A program made the translations under genes and the position numbers. A DNA stretch of 64,000 bases from Nyssa sinensis (lineage: Eukaryota; Streptophyta; Magnoliopsida; Cornales; Nyssaceae): NCBI GenBank assembly GCA_008638375.1, contig CM018051.1, positions 26,471,344-26,535,343 on the forward strand. Reading direction: 5' to 3'. Below are positions 12,064-22,953 of the stretch, one piece after another. Position 1 is the stretch's first letter. The number at the start of each line of letters is the position of its first letter. The notes below the pieces were generated by a model. That model saw only the letters and a list, made by a program, of their open reading frames with translations. It did not search any database and was not told the origin of the DNA.

Positions 12064-12690
12064 TGATATACCATAAAAGAGCAGGCCAATCAGCACTTGA
12101 CACGTATGGTCATGAATCCGACTCATGCTCGGCTAACTCAGCTTTTGCTCAGCCAAATGACTAAGAGCTCGAGCATCCAGATCAGCACAAAAGGTCGGAA
12201 GTGACCGAGCATATGCCTTCAGAGCACATATATCCGGATGAGGATCTCAGAGTTAATTACAGGATCCAGACCAACACTCCAGACCTCGTCACCGCTGTAG
12301 CGGATGCCGAGCAGGGAATAAGGAAGCAATCTTCAACAAGGAAACAATCTTCAACAAGGAAACAGTCTTCAACAAGGGAACTACCATCTATGATTATCTC
12401 TATGCAATATTCCACAAGGTAACTGCAATCTCCGATGATCAAATCCCTACATTCATGGCTCCGAATCCTAATCAAATTAGGAAGGCCACGGCCTATAAAT
12501 TAAACCCTAAGGTACGCTTTATTTTCATGCTCATTCTTTGGCTTTCAATACAGTCTTTCAATTCCTTTTACTTACTTAAGCATCGGAGCGGCTACCGCCG
12601 GAGCCAATCCGGTGGTTCTCTGATCATCTTTCTGAGTGTTCTACAGGTCACAAAGCCCACACTTATTGCGAGTCGAAAAGTGCAGCATCA
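12064..12690 (+). repeat. 5' LTR of the Tat element
   Basis: It is 627 bp, TG...CA. A likely TATA box (TATAAAT, 12494-12500) lies about two thirds along. At 12324-12378 there are three copies of an 18-bp unit (AAGGAAACAGTCTTCAAC type), against four in the 3' LTR. The two LTRs differ by a few percent, mostly transitions. Confidence 0.92.
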
Positions 12691-12693
12691 GTT

Positions 12694-12712
12694 TGGCGCC
12701 GTCTGTGGGAAC
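12694..12712 (+). other. Primer-binding site of the Tat element
   Basis: TGGCGCCGTCTGTGGGAAC follows three bases after the 5' LTR. The TGGCGCCGT core matches the 3' end of tRNA-Asp type molecules; the remainder matches less well. This sequence is common in plant gypsy elements. Confidence 0.7.
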
Positions 12713-12767
12713 GACTAATCTCTAAATGCTCTATTCATAAACTCATCTCTTTCCTCACCGGAAAACC

Positions 12768-14423
12768 ATGGCACCAAATCTCCGACCGCGACAGAATACT
12801 CAGAATTCGCAAAACTCTCAACGTCAGCCTCCTGCTCCTCGTACAAGTGGACCAGCGGTTAATCCCATGCGACAAGAGATCGAATCGATCAAACGACACA
12901 ATGAACTGGTGCAGGAACAGTTGCTTGCCATCACTAGAACGCTGGCAACACTCACACAAAACCAAGCAGCGGGTTCTCCTAACCCGCCGGTCAACTTCGT
13001 TGTAGGAACACAACCTCCTGTTGCCACGGAGAATGAAGAATTTCATGAGCAGGCTCCAAATAACCAGCCCGGGCACCCCCAAGGTGTTGCCCGCGTTGGC
13101 AGAGATCCACAACCGTCAGCAGCTCCAGGCTGGGGAACATCCGCCTTCATTCCTGACGTCCATTACCAGAGCACTACCCGAGCCCCGACTCCAAGGGCTT
13201 CGGGAGCACATTCGGCACCACAGGAGCCTTATCCCCACGCAGCACCAATCCCTCTGGCTCGGAATCCTCTTCTGTCCGAGGGGCGTACTCAACCTTACTA
13301 CCTTGAAGCCGAGGCTGTCAGGCAGGGTTCGCAAGATGTCAGACTCAAAGACCCGCGGAAGGTAGAGGAAATTGCAGAGTCTATGGACCGAACAATCGCC
13401 TTGAGAGGACCTCAGAACCCTTCAGAGCAAGACGAGTTGGCCAGGCTGCTCGGAAGACTAGCCACCCCATTCACTCACGCCATCATGTCAGAAGAGAGGC
13501 CCAGAAAATTCATGGTGCCCAAGTTCACCCTGTACGATGGATCTGGAGATCCAGAAGATCATCTCTCGCACTACCAGCATACGATGGCCCTTCACGGAGC
13601 CTCTGATGCTTTCATGTGCTGAACTTTCATCACCAGCTTGAAGGGAACTGCTCTGAAGTGGTTCCACAACCTCCCTCCGAACTCAATTACCAGCTTCTAT
13701 GAGCTCGGTAGACAATTCTTGGACAGGTTCATGACCAACGGAAGGCTCAGAAGGGTACCAGAGTTCCTGTTAAATGTTAAGCAGACTAAGGAGGAGTCCC
13801 TCAGAGCCTACATTGCGCGCTTCAATGCCGAACTCACGAAAATCACTGACTGCATCCCAAAGTTCCTTGTAGCAGCCCTAACTGCTGGGCTTGCCCAAGG
13901 TGGTTTTAGAGACTCCTTAACAAAGAGCCCTCCAGCCAACATGGCGGCGTTAATGGATCGGGCCAGAAAGTACATCAACCTGGAAGAAGTCAACCGCACG
14001 TCCCAGAAAGGCAAAGATCAGACCCAGAGGGACAATCCAAAGAGGGAGGACCACAAGAAGGAGGACCACAGAAGAGACCCCAGCAAAAAGAGGGCCAAGA
14101 GCCCAGAAAAGAGAACAACACCCAGAGCTGTATACAATTCCGGACCAAGGGAGTTCACTAACTTTACTCCTTTGACCACTACACCGAACCAGGTACTCCG
14201 GCAGATCCGAGATCGGGAGAACTTGAGGTGGCCGGAACCAATCAAAGGAGATCCCAGTCTTCGGGACCAAAGTAAGTATTGTAATTTCCATAAAGATCAT
14301 GGACATACGACTAACACATGCAGGACCCTCCGATATGAGATAGAGCAGCTCATAAAGAAGGGGCGTCTTCGGGAGTTCGTCAAGCAGGACAGAAGGCAGA
14401 ACCCCCAAGAAGACAAGCCTTAA
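12768..14423 (+). pseudogene. Tat gag relic
   Basis: The ORF begins with ATG at 12768, runs to a TGA at 13620-13622, and continues in the same frame from there to a stop at 14421-14423. The second half holds the retrotransposon gag domain (about 13500-13980) and a basic linker rich in Lys, Arg and Asp. A zinc-knuckle-like cluster (Cys, His, His, Cys near 14280-14325) follows. The family protein forms the cytoplasmic virus-like particle. The internal stop breaks it. Confidence 0.85.
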
Positions 14424-14540
14424 CAACGGGCAGACCAGAGGCCTGAGCAGAGGCAGGAGTAGAGGGAAAGACGAAACGAGCCTCAGAGGTAGAACAACCA
14501 TGTCATCTACGTCCTCCACGCCGACTCCCCTATCACAAGA

Positions 14541-15134
14541 ATGTCCAACAGGGTAAGAAAGAGATATGCTCGGGAGGCCAGAGCTGCCCCGAACGTATTA
14601 CAGATCTCCAACGTAGAAAAGAGGCTCAAGCCAGCACCGGAGATCCAATTCACTGAACAAGATCTAGCAGGGGTACACTGTCCTCACAGTGATGCCCTTG
14701 TTATCACCCTCAAAATCGCCAACTGCGAGATCAAGAGAGTCCTGGTCGATACTAGCAGCTCCGTCAACATACTGTTCTATGAGCCACTTAAACAGATGGG
14801 GATGGACCATGACAACGTCAAGCCCACTACTGCCGTGATGGTAGCTTTTGATGGCAATCTCAGCACCCCATTGGGGAGAGTTGACCTTCCTACCACTGTA
14901 GGAGAGGGTGAAGGGCAGAAGACCACCATCTTAGAGTACATGGTGTTGAACATGAAATCTCCCTACAACGTCATAATCGGGAGACCCTGGTTGCACCAGA
15001 TAGGGGCAGTCACCTCGACCCTCCATCAGTGTCTGAAGTTCGTCCACAACCAGAACGTTCACTCTATCAGAGGGTGTCACCCAACCTTCCGGGACTGCCA
15101 TGCTATTGCCCTCAAGGAGAAGGCTCCTAAATAG
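14541..15134 (+). pseudogene. Tat aspartic protease region
   Basis: A 197-codon open stretch with the retroviral-type aspartic protease pattern: LVDTSSSVN near 14745, in which the residue after Asp-Thr is Ser rather than the usual Gly, and IIGRPWLH near 14970. It lies between gag and RT and would cut the polyprotein. The frame is closed on both sides by stops. The active-site substitution and the stops argue that it is inactive. Confidence 0.8.
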
Positions 15135-15344
15135 CAATTACAGTACACTCGGGACTGTGCAGATCCAGTTCTCACCCATACTCCCAAGGTGGAAGTTTGC
15201 CCATCCAGCATCAAAGAACCCCTGAGCCCAAGGGGACACGACAGCCGAGCCAAACCTGTTGGCGAGCCTATCAAAGTATTGGTCAGTTCAGAAGCAGAGG
15301 GGCGTTATTTGTATATCGGCCCAGATCTGATGCACACCAAGTAG

Positions 15345-17866
15345 GAAAATATAGTCAGGTTTCTGAAAAAAACCTCTCTATATTTGCTTGGGAAACCAGG
15401 GACATGGAGGGTATAGACCCTAGCCTCATAACTCACAAGCTGATGGCCATTCTAGATCATCCACTAGTCAGACAGAAGAGAAGACTGATTGCTCCTACAC
15501 GGCATCAGATTATAAATGAAGAAGTCCAGAGGCTGCTTGAAGCCAAGATGATACGAGAAGTGTTCTATCCCGAATGGCTAGCCAACACCGTGCTTGTCAA
15601 GAAGAAAAACAGCAAGTGGAGAGTCTGCGTTGATTATACAAACCTCAACAAGGCGTGCCCCAAGGACAGCTTTCCATTGCCTAGGATAGACCAACTGGTT
15701 GACGCCACTGCAGGGCATGAGCTTATGAGCTTCATGGATGCCTACTCTGGGTACAACCAGATCTAGATGTACCCTCCAGACCAAGAGAAGACAGCTTTCA
15801 TAACCGAACGAGGACTCTATTGTTACAGAGTAATGCCTTTCGGTTTGAAGAACGCTGGAGCCACTTATCAGCGGTTGGTGAACAAGATGTTCAGCCCACT
15901 ACTCGGCAGTACCATAGAGGTATATATCGACGACATGCTGGTGAAGAGTCTGCAAAAAGGTAGTCACCTCCAGCACTTAGCCCAGACCTTCGATATCCTT
16001 AGACAGCACAGGATGAAGCTCAACCCCTCGAAATGTACCTTCGGGGTTACGAAGGAAAAATTCTTGGGATACATTGTCTCTCAGAGGGGTATCGAAGCAG
16101 ACCCCACTCAAATCCAAGCTCTGATTGGACTGAAGTCACCAAGAACCAGGAAGGAAATTCAGGCACTGAATGGCAGAATTGCGGCACTGAGCAGATTTAT
16201 CTCCAAATCCACTGATCGCTGCCTAACTTTCTTCAAAGCTCTGAAGGGCAGCAAAGCTTTGCAGTAGACGGAAGAATGCGAGAAATCCTTTCAAAAACTA
16301 AAGGAGTATCTAGCCTCTCCAGAGCTCCTGTCAAAACCAGTACAAGGAGAAAAGCTACTCTTGTACCTTGCAGTTTCTGAAAACGCGATCAGCTCCGCAT
16401 TAATCAGACAGGACAGGGGAGTGCAGAAGCCTATATTCTACGTCAGTAGGGCACTACTTGACACGGAAAAGAGATATCCAGAAGTAGAAAAGCTGGCCTA
16501 TGCCTTGGTCATATCAGCTCGGAAGCTTCGACCTTATTTCTAAGCCCATCCAATCGAGATCCCAACTGCCTATCCTCTGAAGTCAATACTGAGGAAACCT
16601 GAGGTATCGGGAAGATTGGTGAAGTGGTCTGTGGAGCTAGGGGAATTCGACATATCATATGTACCCCGAAACTCCATCAAAGGGCAGGCCTTAGCTAATT
16701 TTGTTGCCGAGTTCACCCCGGCACTTCAAAACAAGGCACAACTCACTGAAACCTCGGGAACTTGGCTGCTATACATCGATGGATCGTCAACCGATCAAGG
16801 TTCAGGAGGAGGCCTGGTACTACAGTCCCTTGATGGGCTCACGTTAGAAAAAGCAGTCAGTCTGGGATTCAAAGCTTCTAACAATGAAGCAAAATATGAA
16901 GCCCTAATCTTAGGCATGAAGCTTGCCTTGGAATGTGAGGCTCAGAACCTTAATGTCTTCTCAGACTCCCAACTGGTGGTAAGCCAAGTCTTGGGAGAAT
17001 TCACCATTAAAGATCATAGGATGCTCCGGTACTCCGAACTGGTGAACCACTTGAGGCATTCCTTTCAGACATTTACTATCCAAAAAATCGAAAGAAGCCA
17101 AAACTGCAGAGCAGATGCTTTGGCTAACATGGCGTCCCGCCTCAAGTCTGAAGCAAACTCCACAGTAAAAATCTCCTATCAGCCAGGACCTAGCATAGAG
17201 GAAGCCCAAGTTGCTCAAATTACTGAACAGCCCCAGAGCTGGATGACTCCAATCCTCCAGTACTTGCAATCTGGGCTCCTCCCCGAAGACAAAAACAAAG
17301 CCAGGAGAATCCGAATCAGAGCGGCTCGGTACCTAATCCTAAACAACAAGCTGTACAGAAGGTCATATTCTCAACCTCTGTTAAAATGCTTAACTCCAAA
17401 AGAATCACAATATGTCTTGGCTGAAATACATGAGGGAATTTGCGGGAATCATAATGGGGGCAGAACTATAGCTCACCGAGCTCTATCTTAGGGCTATTAC
17501 TGGCCTAGCATGTTGAAACAGGCTAAGGAATATGTTCAGAAGTGTGACAAATGCCAAAGATTTGCCCCATATCAACATCAGCCTCACCAGGAGCTCATCC
17601 CGATTCTTAGTCCTTGGCCCTTTGCTCAGTGGGGGATGGACATCGTGGGTCCATTACCAAAGGCACCTCCAAACAGGAAGTATCTCTTGGTGGCCATCGA
17701 CTACTTCTCTAAATGGGCCGAAGCTGAACCTCTAACACATATCACAGAGAAGGAAGTCGAGAGCTTCACCTGGAAAAATATTATTTGCAGGTTCGGCGTA
17801 CCACGTGTGATTATCTCCGACAATGGGACACAATTCACTGGTAAAGGCTTCAACAAATTCTGTGAA
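15345..17866 (+). pseudogene. Tat pol relic: RT, RNase H, second RNase H, integrase N-part
   Basis: One frame, broken by stops at 15764, 16265, 16541 and 17489. The frame enters near 15345 by a shift from the preceding reading frame. RT motifs include WRVCVDYTNLNKACPKDSFP (15615-15675) and YIDDM near 15922. A first RNase H follows to about 16600. A second RNase H with IDGSS, NNEAKYEAL and SDSQL is at 16770-17120, the archaeal-type domain typical of Tat. The integrase CDKC zinc ligands (17544-17555) and the first two acidic catalytic residues (WGMDIVG, ISDNGTQF) come next. Confidence 0.88.
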
Positions 17867-18474
17867 ATCTCAACATTAGGCAGCACTTTGCCTCTCCAGG
17901 CCATCCACAAGCAAATGGGCAAGCAGAGGTCACCAACCGAACAATCCTTGACGGGTTAAAGAAAAGGTTGGAACAGGCCAAAGGAAAGTGGGCAGAGGAA
18001 CTCCCTGGAGTTTTTTGGGCCTACAGAACAACCAGAAGAACTCCCACCTCTGAAACTCCCTTCTCACTAGCCTATGGAACAGAAGCAGTAATTCCGGTTG
18101 AGATCGGTATGCCAACCCTGAGGACTGAAGCCTTTGAGCAAGAATCCAATGATCAGCAGCTGATGGAAAACTTGGATTTGCTTGAAGAGAGAAGGGATCA
18201 AGCCAGCATCAGGATGGAAGCCTATCAACAGAGAATGGTCAACAAATCTAAGGTAGGACTCAAGACGGTCAGCTTTCAAGTCGGAGATTTTGTCTTAAGA
18301 AGAGTCTTTCAAAACACCAAGGATCCCACCATGGGAAAGTTGTCACCAAACTGGGAAGGCCCCTACAAAGTAACAAAGGTTGTTTGGCCTACCACCTACT
18401 GGCTAGAAGACATGACTGGGAAGCCTGTTCCTAGGCCATGGAACGTGGAACACTTACGGAAGTATTATCAATAG
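17867..18474 (+). pseudogene. Tat integrase C-part, shifted frame
   Basis: The integrase continues in another frame after about 17867, carrying the third catalytic acidic residue region and the C-terminal part ending KYYQ and a stop at 18472. The frameshift separates the catalytic triad over two frames. I see no chromodomain, which agrees with the Tat lineage rather than a chromovirus. Confidence 0.85.
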
Positions 18475-18504
18475 AGATGTTTCTTTTACTTCCATGGAAT
18501 GTTC

Positions 18505-18830
18505 ATCTATAAATGCACAGGCCTCCAGAGCCTAGTCCATAATGTACAAGTCTTTGCACTTGGTCCATCTATAAATGCACAGGCCTCCAGAGCCTGGTCC
18601 ATAATGTACAAGTCTTTGCACTTGGTCCATCTATAAATGCACAGGCCTCTAGAGCCTGGTCCATAATGTACAAGTCTTAGTACTTGGTCCATCAATAATG
18701 CACAGGCCTTTAGAGCCTAGTCCATAATGTACAGGTCTTAAGTACTTGGTCCATCTCCTAAATGCACAGGCCTCTAAAGCCTGGACCACCCTAATGCACA
18801 GGCTTTCCGAGCCTGGTCCATCTTCAATTA
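18505..18830 (+). repeat. Five-copy tandem repeat of about 62 bp after Tat pol
   Basis: The unit contains AATGCACAGGCCTCCAGAGC followed by a TCCATAATGTACAAGTCTT block and ACTTGGTCCATC. Copies start near 18505, 18567, 18628, 18691 and 18754, with a shortened sixth near 18790. Later copies are more diverged. Such arrays are common between pol and the 3' LTR in Tat elements. Confidence 0.9.
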
Positions 18831-19290
18831 GCAGACTCTGTGATCCAGTCCATCCAAAGGCAGAAGTTCTAAGCATCTTTAACCAAAATTCACACAAGTC
18901 TCCCAGATCTGAACTCCTCAAAGCTGACACTTAGCTGATTTTGCTTATCTACCAACAAGCAACAAACAGTACAAGTGCCGAACAGATATAAAGAATACTG
19001 TTTCAAAACTTCAAGGTTGTACAAAGTTTCTTGGATCTATTCTTGAGACATACAGAAGAGTTATTTATCAGAAGTGCACAAAAGGGTGATCTAACTCAGA
19101 AAAGCACATTCAAATAGAAAAGAACATCAGAATTGAGGAAAAAGAGATCAATTTTATTGATGATTCATAAAAGTTTACATCAGTACAACAAAGACTGGAA
19201 ATAAAATAGAGGCTACAATAAAGACATCATTACATAGACTACTACAGAAGCTACTACATCACTAGATCTGCAACATCATGGCTTTCTGCC
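18831..19290. other. Non-coding spacer in the Tat element
   Basis: No gene recognised. On the minus strand the region near 19140-19260 has AATAAA-like words (plus-strand TTTTATT) and could be the 3' UTR of the antisense gene at 19291-19755. Confidence 0.4.
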
Positions 19291-19755
19291 TTGGATGATA
19301 AAGGGGCACAAGATCCAAACTTCTATTACCGCCGCCACCGGCTTCATTTGAAAGGAAGGAATCCCGAACCCCAATCTGCAGCAAGGAGCACCCAGGCCAT
19401 TTCATTATCATTATCATTGATCTCACGACCAACGGATGATGAGGGCTCTGGGTCTCAGGGGGCCTCCATTCATCTCCCTCAAAGCAGTCGTCACACCCCA
19501 GCCGATTTGAGCAAGGGTCTCTGCCAAGACACGAAGAAGAGGAAGGGTCCCACCTTCGTCTTCACCACCAACGCTCCAGGCATCGGTTGAATCTAGAAGA
19601 GTCCCCCACCAGTCGGAATAATTTCGACCGGATGCCAAGATGGACAAGAGGACTTACGCCTCCTTTAATCCTTCCTTGGAGACTGAATCGAAGGGGAGGA
19701 TAACTCTCGACCACAGTTTAATCATTCCTAACTCAGACGAAGAATCGTCCATCAT
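19291..19755 (-). pseudogene. Small antisense gene in the Tat element (unrecognised product)
   Basis: On the minus strand an ATG at 19755 starts MMDDSSSELGMIKLWSRVIL and stays open to a stop at 19654-19656, where the sequence reads GTAAGT and could be a splice donor. Downstream open segments (to 19423) continue in the same frame. A TATA-like run (minus TATATATA, near 19857-19865) lies about 105 bases upstream. I do not recognise the protein. Accessory antisense ORFs of this kind occur in several Tat elements. Confidence 0.4.
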
Positions 19756-20584
19756 CTCCAGGCGAATGACAAAATTCCGGTAGCATCTAGAGTCTCTCTT
19801 ACAAGGGAACAATTTGGGAACAAGAGGGTTAGGCGCAACCGTATGCCCTCGTTCCCATATATATAGACCCTTGAAGTCCAAAATCCACCCAACTGAACCG
19901 TCGCAACGGTGAAAAAGAGATTGGCCTCGAAATCCCAAACGACAATCGAATAAATAAACGGTGCATTAAATGTGTCTCTTCGATATACCAAGAGACAGGG
20001 TACAGAGCTCTTTGAACAAAAAAAAGCTACAGTAGCAAAGAAGAGGGAGGAAAATTCTAAATGTACAAGCTTCCCATTCGGTATACAGACCCTCCAGTCT
20101 TATCTATTTTATAATAGGTCGTTCATATGACAAAGGCCAACAGCTCTGATATATCCTGATCCTAAAGGCTCGGAAACAGTAATGTCGGTCATCGTAATGA
20201 CGGGCACAAACTGCCTGGTTATCTTCACAAGCTCTTGGTTCAGAGCAATCTATTTCAGAGCTCTGCAGAAGTTTACTCCCATTCTATTTGGCTCTGTCTA
20301 TCTGATTATGTTTGCTTTCTTATCTTATTATGATGAGACAGTTGAAGTTAATCTACATTCACTATTCAATGACAAGTATCGAAGCTCCGAAGGCAACTAT
20401 TGACTGCTGGACAGTTGATCTAACATGCAAGAGGCTTAGAATAGCTACACTTGCGACAAATTTCACAGAAGGAAAGAACACAAGAAGAATCTGAAGGAAA
20501 GTCAATTTTACTGATCAAAAAGGTATATTCATTACATCAAAAGGGAACTGGATAAAATAAAGAAAAATAAAAGCCCATAGAGCC

Positions 20585-22499
20585 TCAAGCCTTGTCAGAA
20601 GGGCCTGGGTCCTCCTCCAAATTAAGGGCAGTAGCCCCAGCCGTCTTGTACGGGTCAGGACCAGACGAGGCAGGTTCAGGAGGAACGATTGACGACACGT
20701 CAAAATCTGGGAACTTAGCCAGAAATCTAGTTCGGAAGCTTTCAAAACCAAACCGGATCAGGTCATCACCCACCTGTTCAACTTCCTCTTTCAATTCCGT
20801 CTCAGTCTCAATCTTGGCATGATCAACTGCCTCTTGAACCTTCTGATCAAAGGTATTTCGAAGCTCGACCAACTCCGCTTGAAGCCCTGCAACTTGTCGA
20901 GCATATATGTCCCTCTCATACTCTGCCACGGCAAGATTGGTGCTAGCTTCCTTCAGACCCTCCTCAGCAGTCTGAACCTTGGATCGAGCTGTCTCAAGCT
21001 CCAGCCTCATTTCGTCCATTTCAGCCTTCAGTTTATCAGCCTCCTCGAGGCCCATGGGAGTCACTATCAGAGCAGCTAAACTATGCATGCTCTGCACGAG
21101 GCAATACAGACAAGTTAGATTGCACGAACAAACAAACAGAAGAGACAAGAAAAGCTTCAGAAGTTACCCTTATCTGGAGATTCATCATCTCATTCATCAG
21201 CTTTGAGGGGTTGTCCCCCTTGTACCGATGAGGGCCCTGAGCCCATATTTGGTCAAAAGCCTTCTTGGCAATTTAATAGTCCGGCTCATCAAATGGCTCG
21301 GACGGTGCAGTAGCGTCTTCCTTTTCCGAGCCCTTTTGCTCGAAACAGAAGGGGCAAGAGGTACGTCCAAAACAGGAACGGCAGGTTCGGCCTCCTTCTC
21401 AGCCTCGGCAGGGGCTAGCTCGGGAGATCCAGAAATCAACCTCCTCCTTTTTACTTCGAGAGGGGGATCAGGCTCAGCTCGGGAGGAAGCCTCCCCCACC
21501 ACTTGAGCTTCCGCCGCTACCTATTTCGACATCAACCTCTTTTTGAGCTCTGCAGAACGAGCAGCCATCAAATTCTCCGGGGTAATAATAACAGTATGAG
21601 CCCGGTTGGAAGTCGAAAACAGCACACGGTACTGATCTCGCAGTACGTCGGTAAACTCAGATCTCCTCCAAGCTCTTTTGACTGTACATAAACAAGAAAT
21701 GGCGTATCAGATTATCAGTTCGGAAGACAAAACGAAGTTAAAACAAACCTAAGGGAATAAGCCTCACCCTTATGACCCGTGGCACGAAGGAATAGCGAGG
21801 CCTCACCATCCTGGAAGTCTTCATGCTCCCATCCTTCTCCAACAAAGAAGTACCACTTCTTCCACGTTTTATTAGAAGTGGGAACGGAGGACAGGGGTCG
21901 GAACCCTTTCTCAAAGGACATATAAAAAAGGCCTTCTGCCTTCTTAAACTTCAGATCCATATTACTACGAATCAGATCCATGGACACATCTACCTCGTTT
22001 TGATGTCCCAACACTACAAACCCTAGAACTTGCCGCTAACTATTGAGATTCAGGTCGGCAGGGCAGAGCTTAGACCAACAGAAGAATTGCCTGACTGAAT
22101 CCGACAATGGGAGTCTCAAACCCATTTCGAACCAAGCAAGATAAATACATATCTCCCCGACTTCAACATTTTGGGGACGATCCATGGGGCTTGGTACTCT
22201 GCAGGTCACATTTGGGGAAAAATTATATTTTACCCTCACTCGTCCAGAAGGCTCTGAGTAACAGCACTCTCACCCTCTTCTCTATGAGAAGACCTACCAG
22301 AGGTCTCCCCAGCCCTGTCTCGGGGCTCTTCAAAGGCATCAACTATCCTAACCTCAGGACTAGGGGGAGGTTCAACAGGCCTCTCCCCAATATCTTCGGG
22401 GGCAAGGTTACCTACATTTTCCACTGGAGACGGCACAACCATCTCAGAGGGATTTCCTACCCCCTCACTTACATTTGAGGATTCAAGAGGAGCAGACAT
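20585..22499 (-). pseudogene. Antisense three-exon gene of the Tat element, gypsy-type transposon domain plus coiled coil
   Basis: Exons on the minus strand: 22499-21768, 21681-21168, 21091-20585. Both introns (86 and 76 bp) are GT-AG, and phases match across both junctions (phase 1, then 0). Exon 1 starts MSAPLESSNV, has a Pro/Glu-rich segment and then a region (about 22239-21768) resembling the Pfam family named putative gypsy type transposon (PF04195), with YLAWFEMGLRLPL and SSNKTWKKWYFFV. Exon 2 is charged and contains a basic KRRR patch. Exon 3 is a strong coiled coil (LEEADKLKAEMDEMRLELE and after). Lesions: frameshift near 22237, stop near 22036, frameshift near 21325, stop near 21272. 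The role of such antisense proteins is not known. Confidence 0.75.
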
Positions 22500-22668
22500 T
22501 ACTCCCGGACTTAAGAAGAAAGAAGCAAGAGAAGAGAAAAGATCGGTCGAACCTGTTCTAACTTAGGAAACCGATGTTCTTCAAGGCCGCACAAACCAAC
22601 AATGGCGGACGAGATCTTCTAGCACAGTGAAAATGACGAGGAAAAAGGTCATTTCAAAATCTCATCCC

Positions 22669-22677
22669 GTATTTATA
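22669..22677 (-). promoter_or_regulatory. TATA box of the antisense gene
   Basis: The minus strand reads TATAAATAC about 170 bases upstream of the antisense ATG at 22499, in a C/G-richer setting. Position and sequence fit a plant core promoter firing toward the antisense exons. Confidence 0.55.
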
Positions 22678-22904
22678 AGCACAGTATCAGAAGGGACCCA
22701 CCAAGCCCAAACGCCATGACGGTTCGGAACAATGATGATTTCGAGAAACCCAACTATCGGCCCAGTACAATGATGACCTTGAAAAGACCTAATCTCCGGC
22801 TGCGCAATAAATGACGCCCCAACAGTTGCCTTGGAAGGCGAACAGACAGGACACATGACTCTCCGAAAAAGGCTTAGCCCTAGTTGCTTGTTAGCATCAA
22901 ACTA

Positions 22905-22925
22905 GGACTTGGGGGGGGGAGTAAC
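22905..22925 (+). other. Polypurine tract of the Tat element
   Basis: A G-run (GGACTTGGGGGGGGGA) lies six bases before the 3' LTR start at 22926. This is the expected plus-strand primer region. Confidence 0.65.
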
Positions 22926-22953
22926 TGATATACCATAAAAGAGCAGGCCAATC
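22926..22953 (+). repeat. 3' LTR of the Tat element, first part
   Basis: The first 28 bases, TGATATACCATAAAAGAGCA and after, equal the start of the 5' LTR at 12064. The LTR is then interrupted by the solo LTR at 22954 and resumes at 26505 with the duplicated CAATC. Confidence 0.93.

Noticed and set aside
13950..14519. 189-codon minus-strand ORF in gag
   Set aside because: Shadow of the basic gag linker; Leu/Val-rich with no domain of its own.
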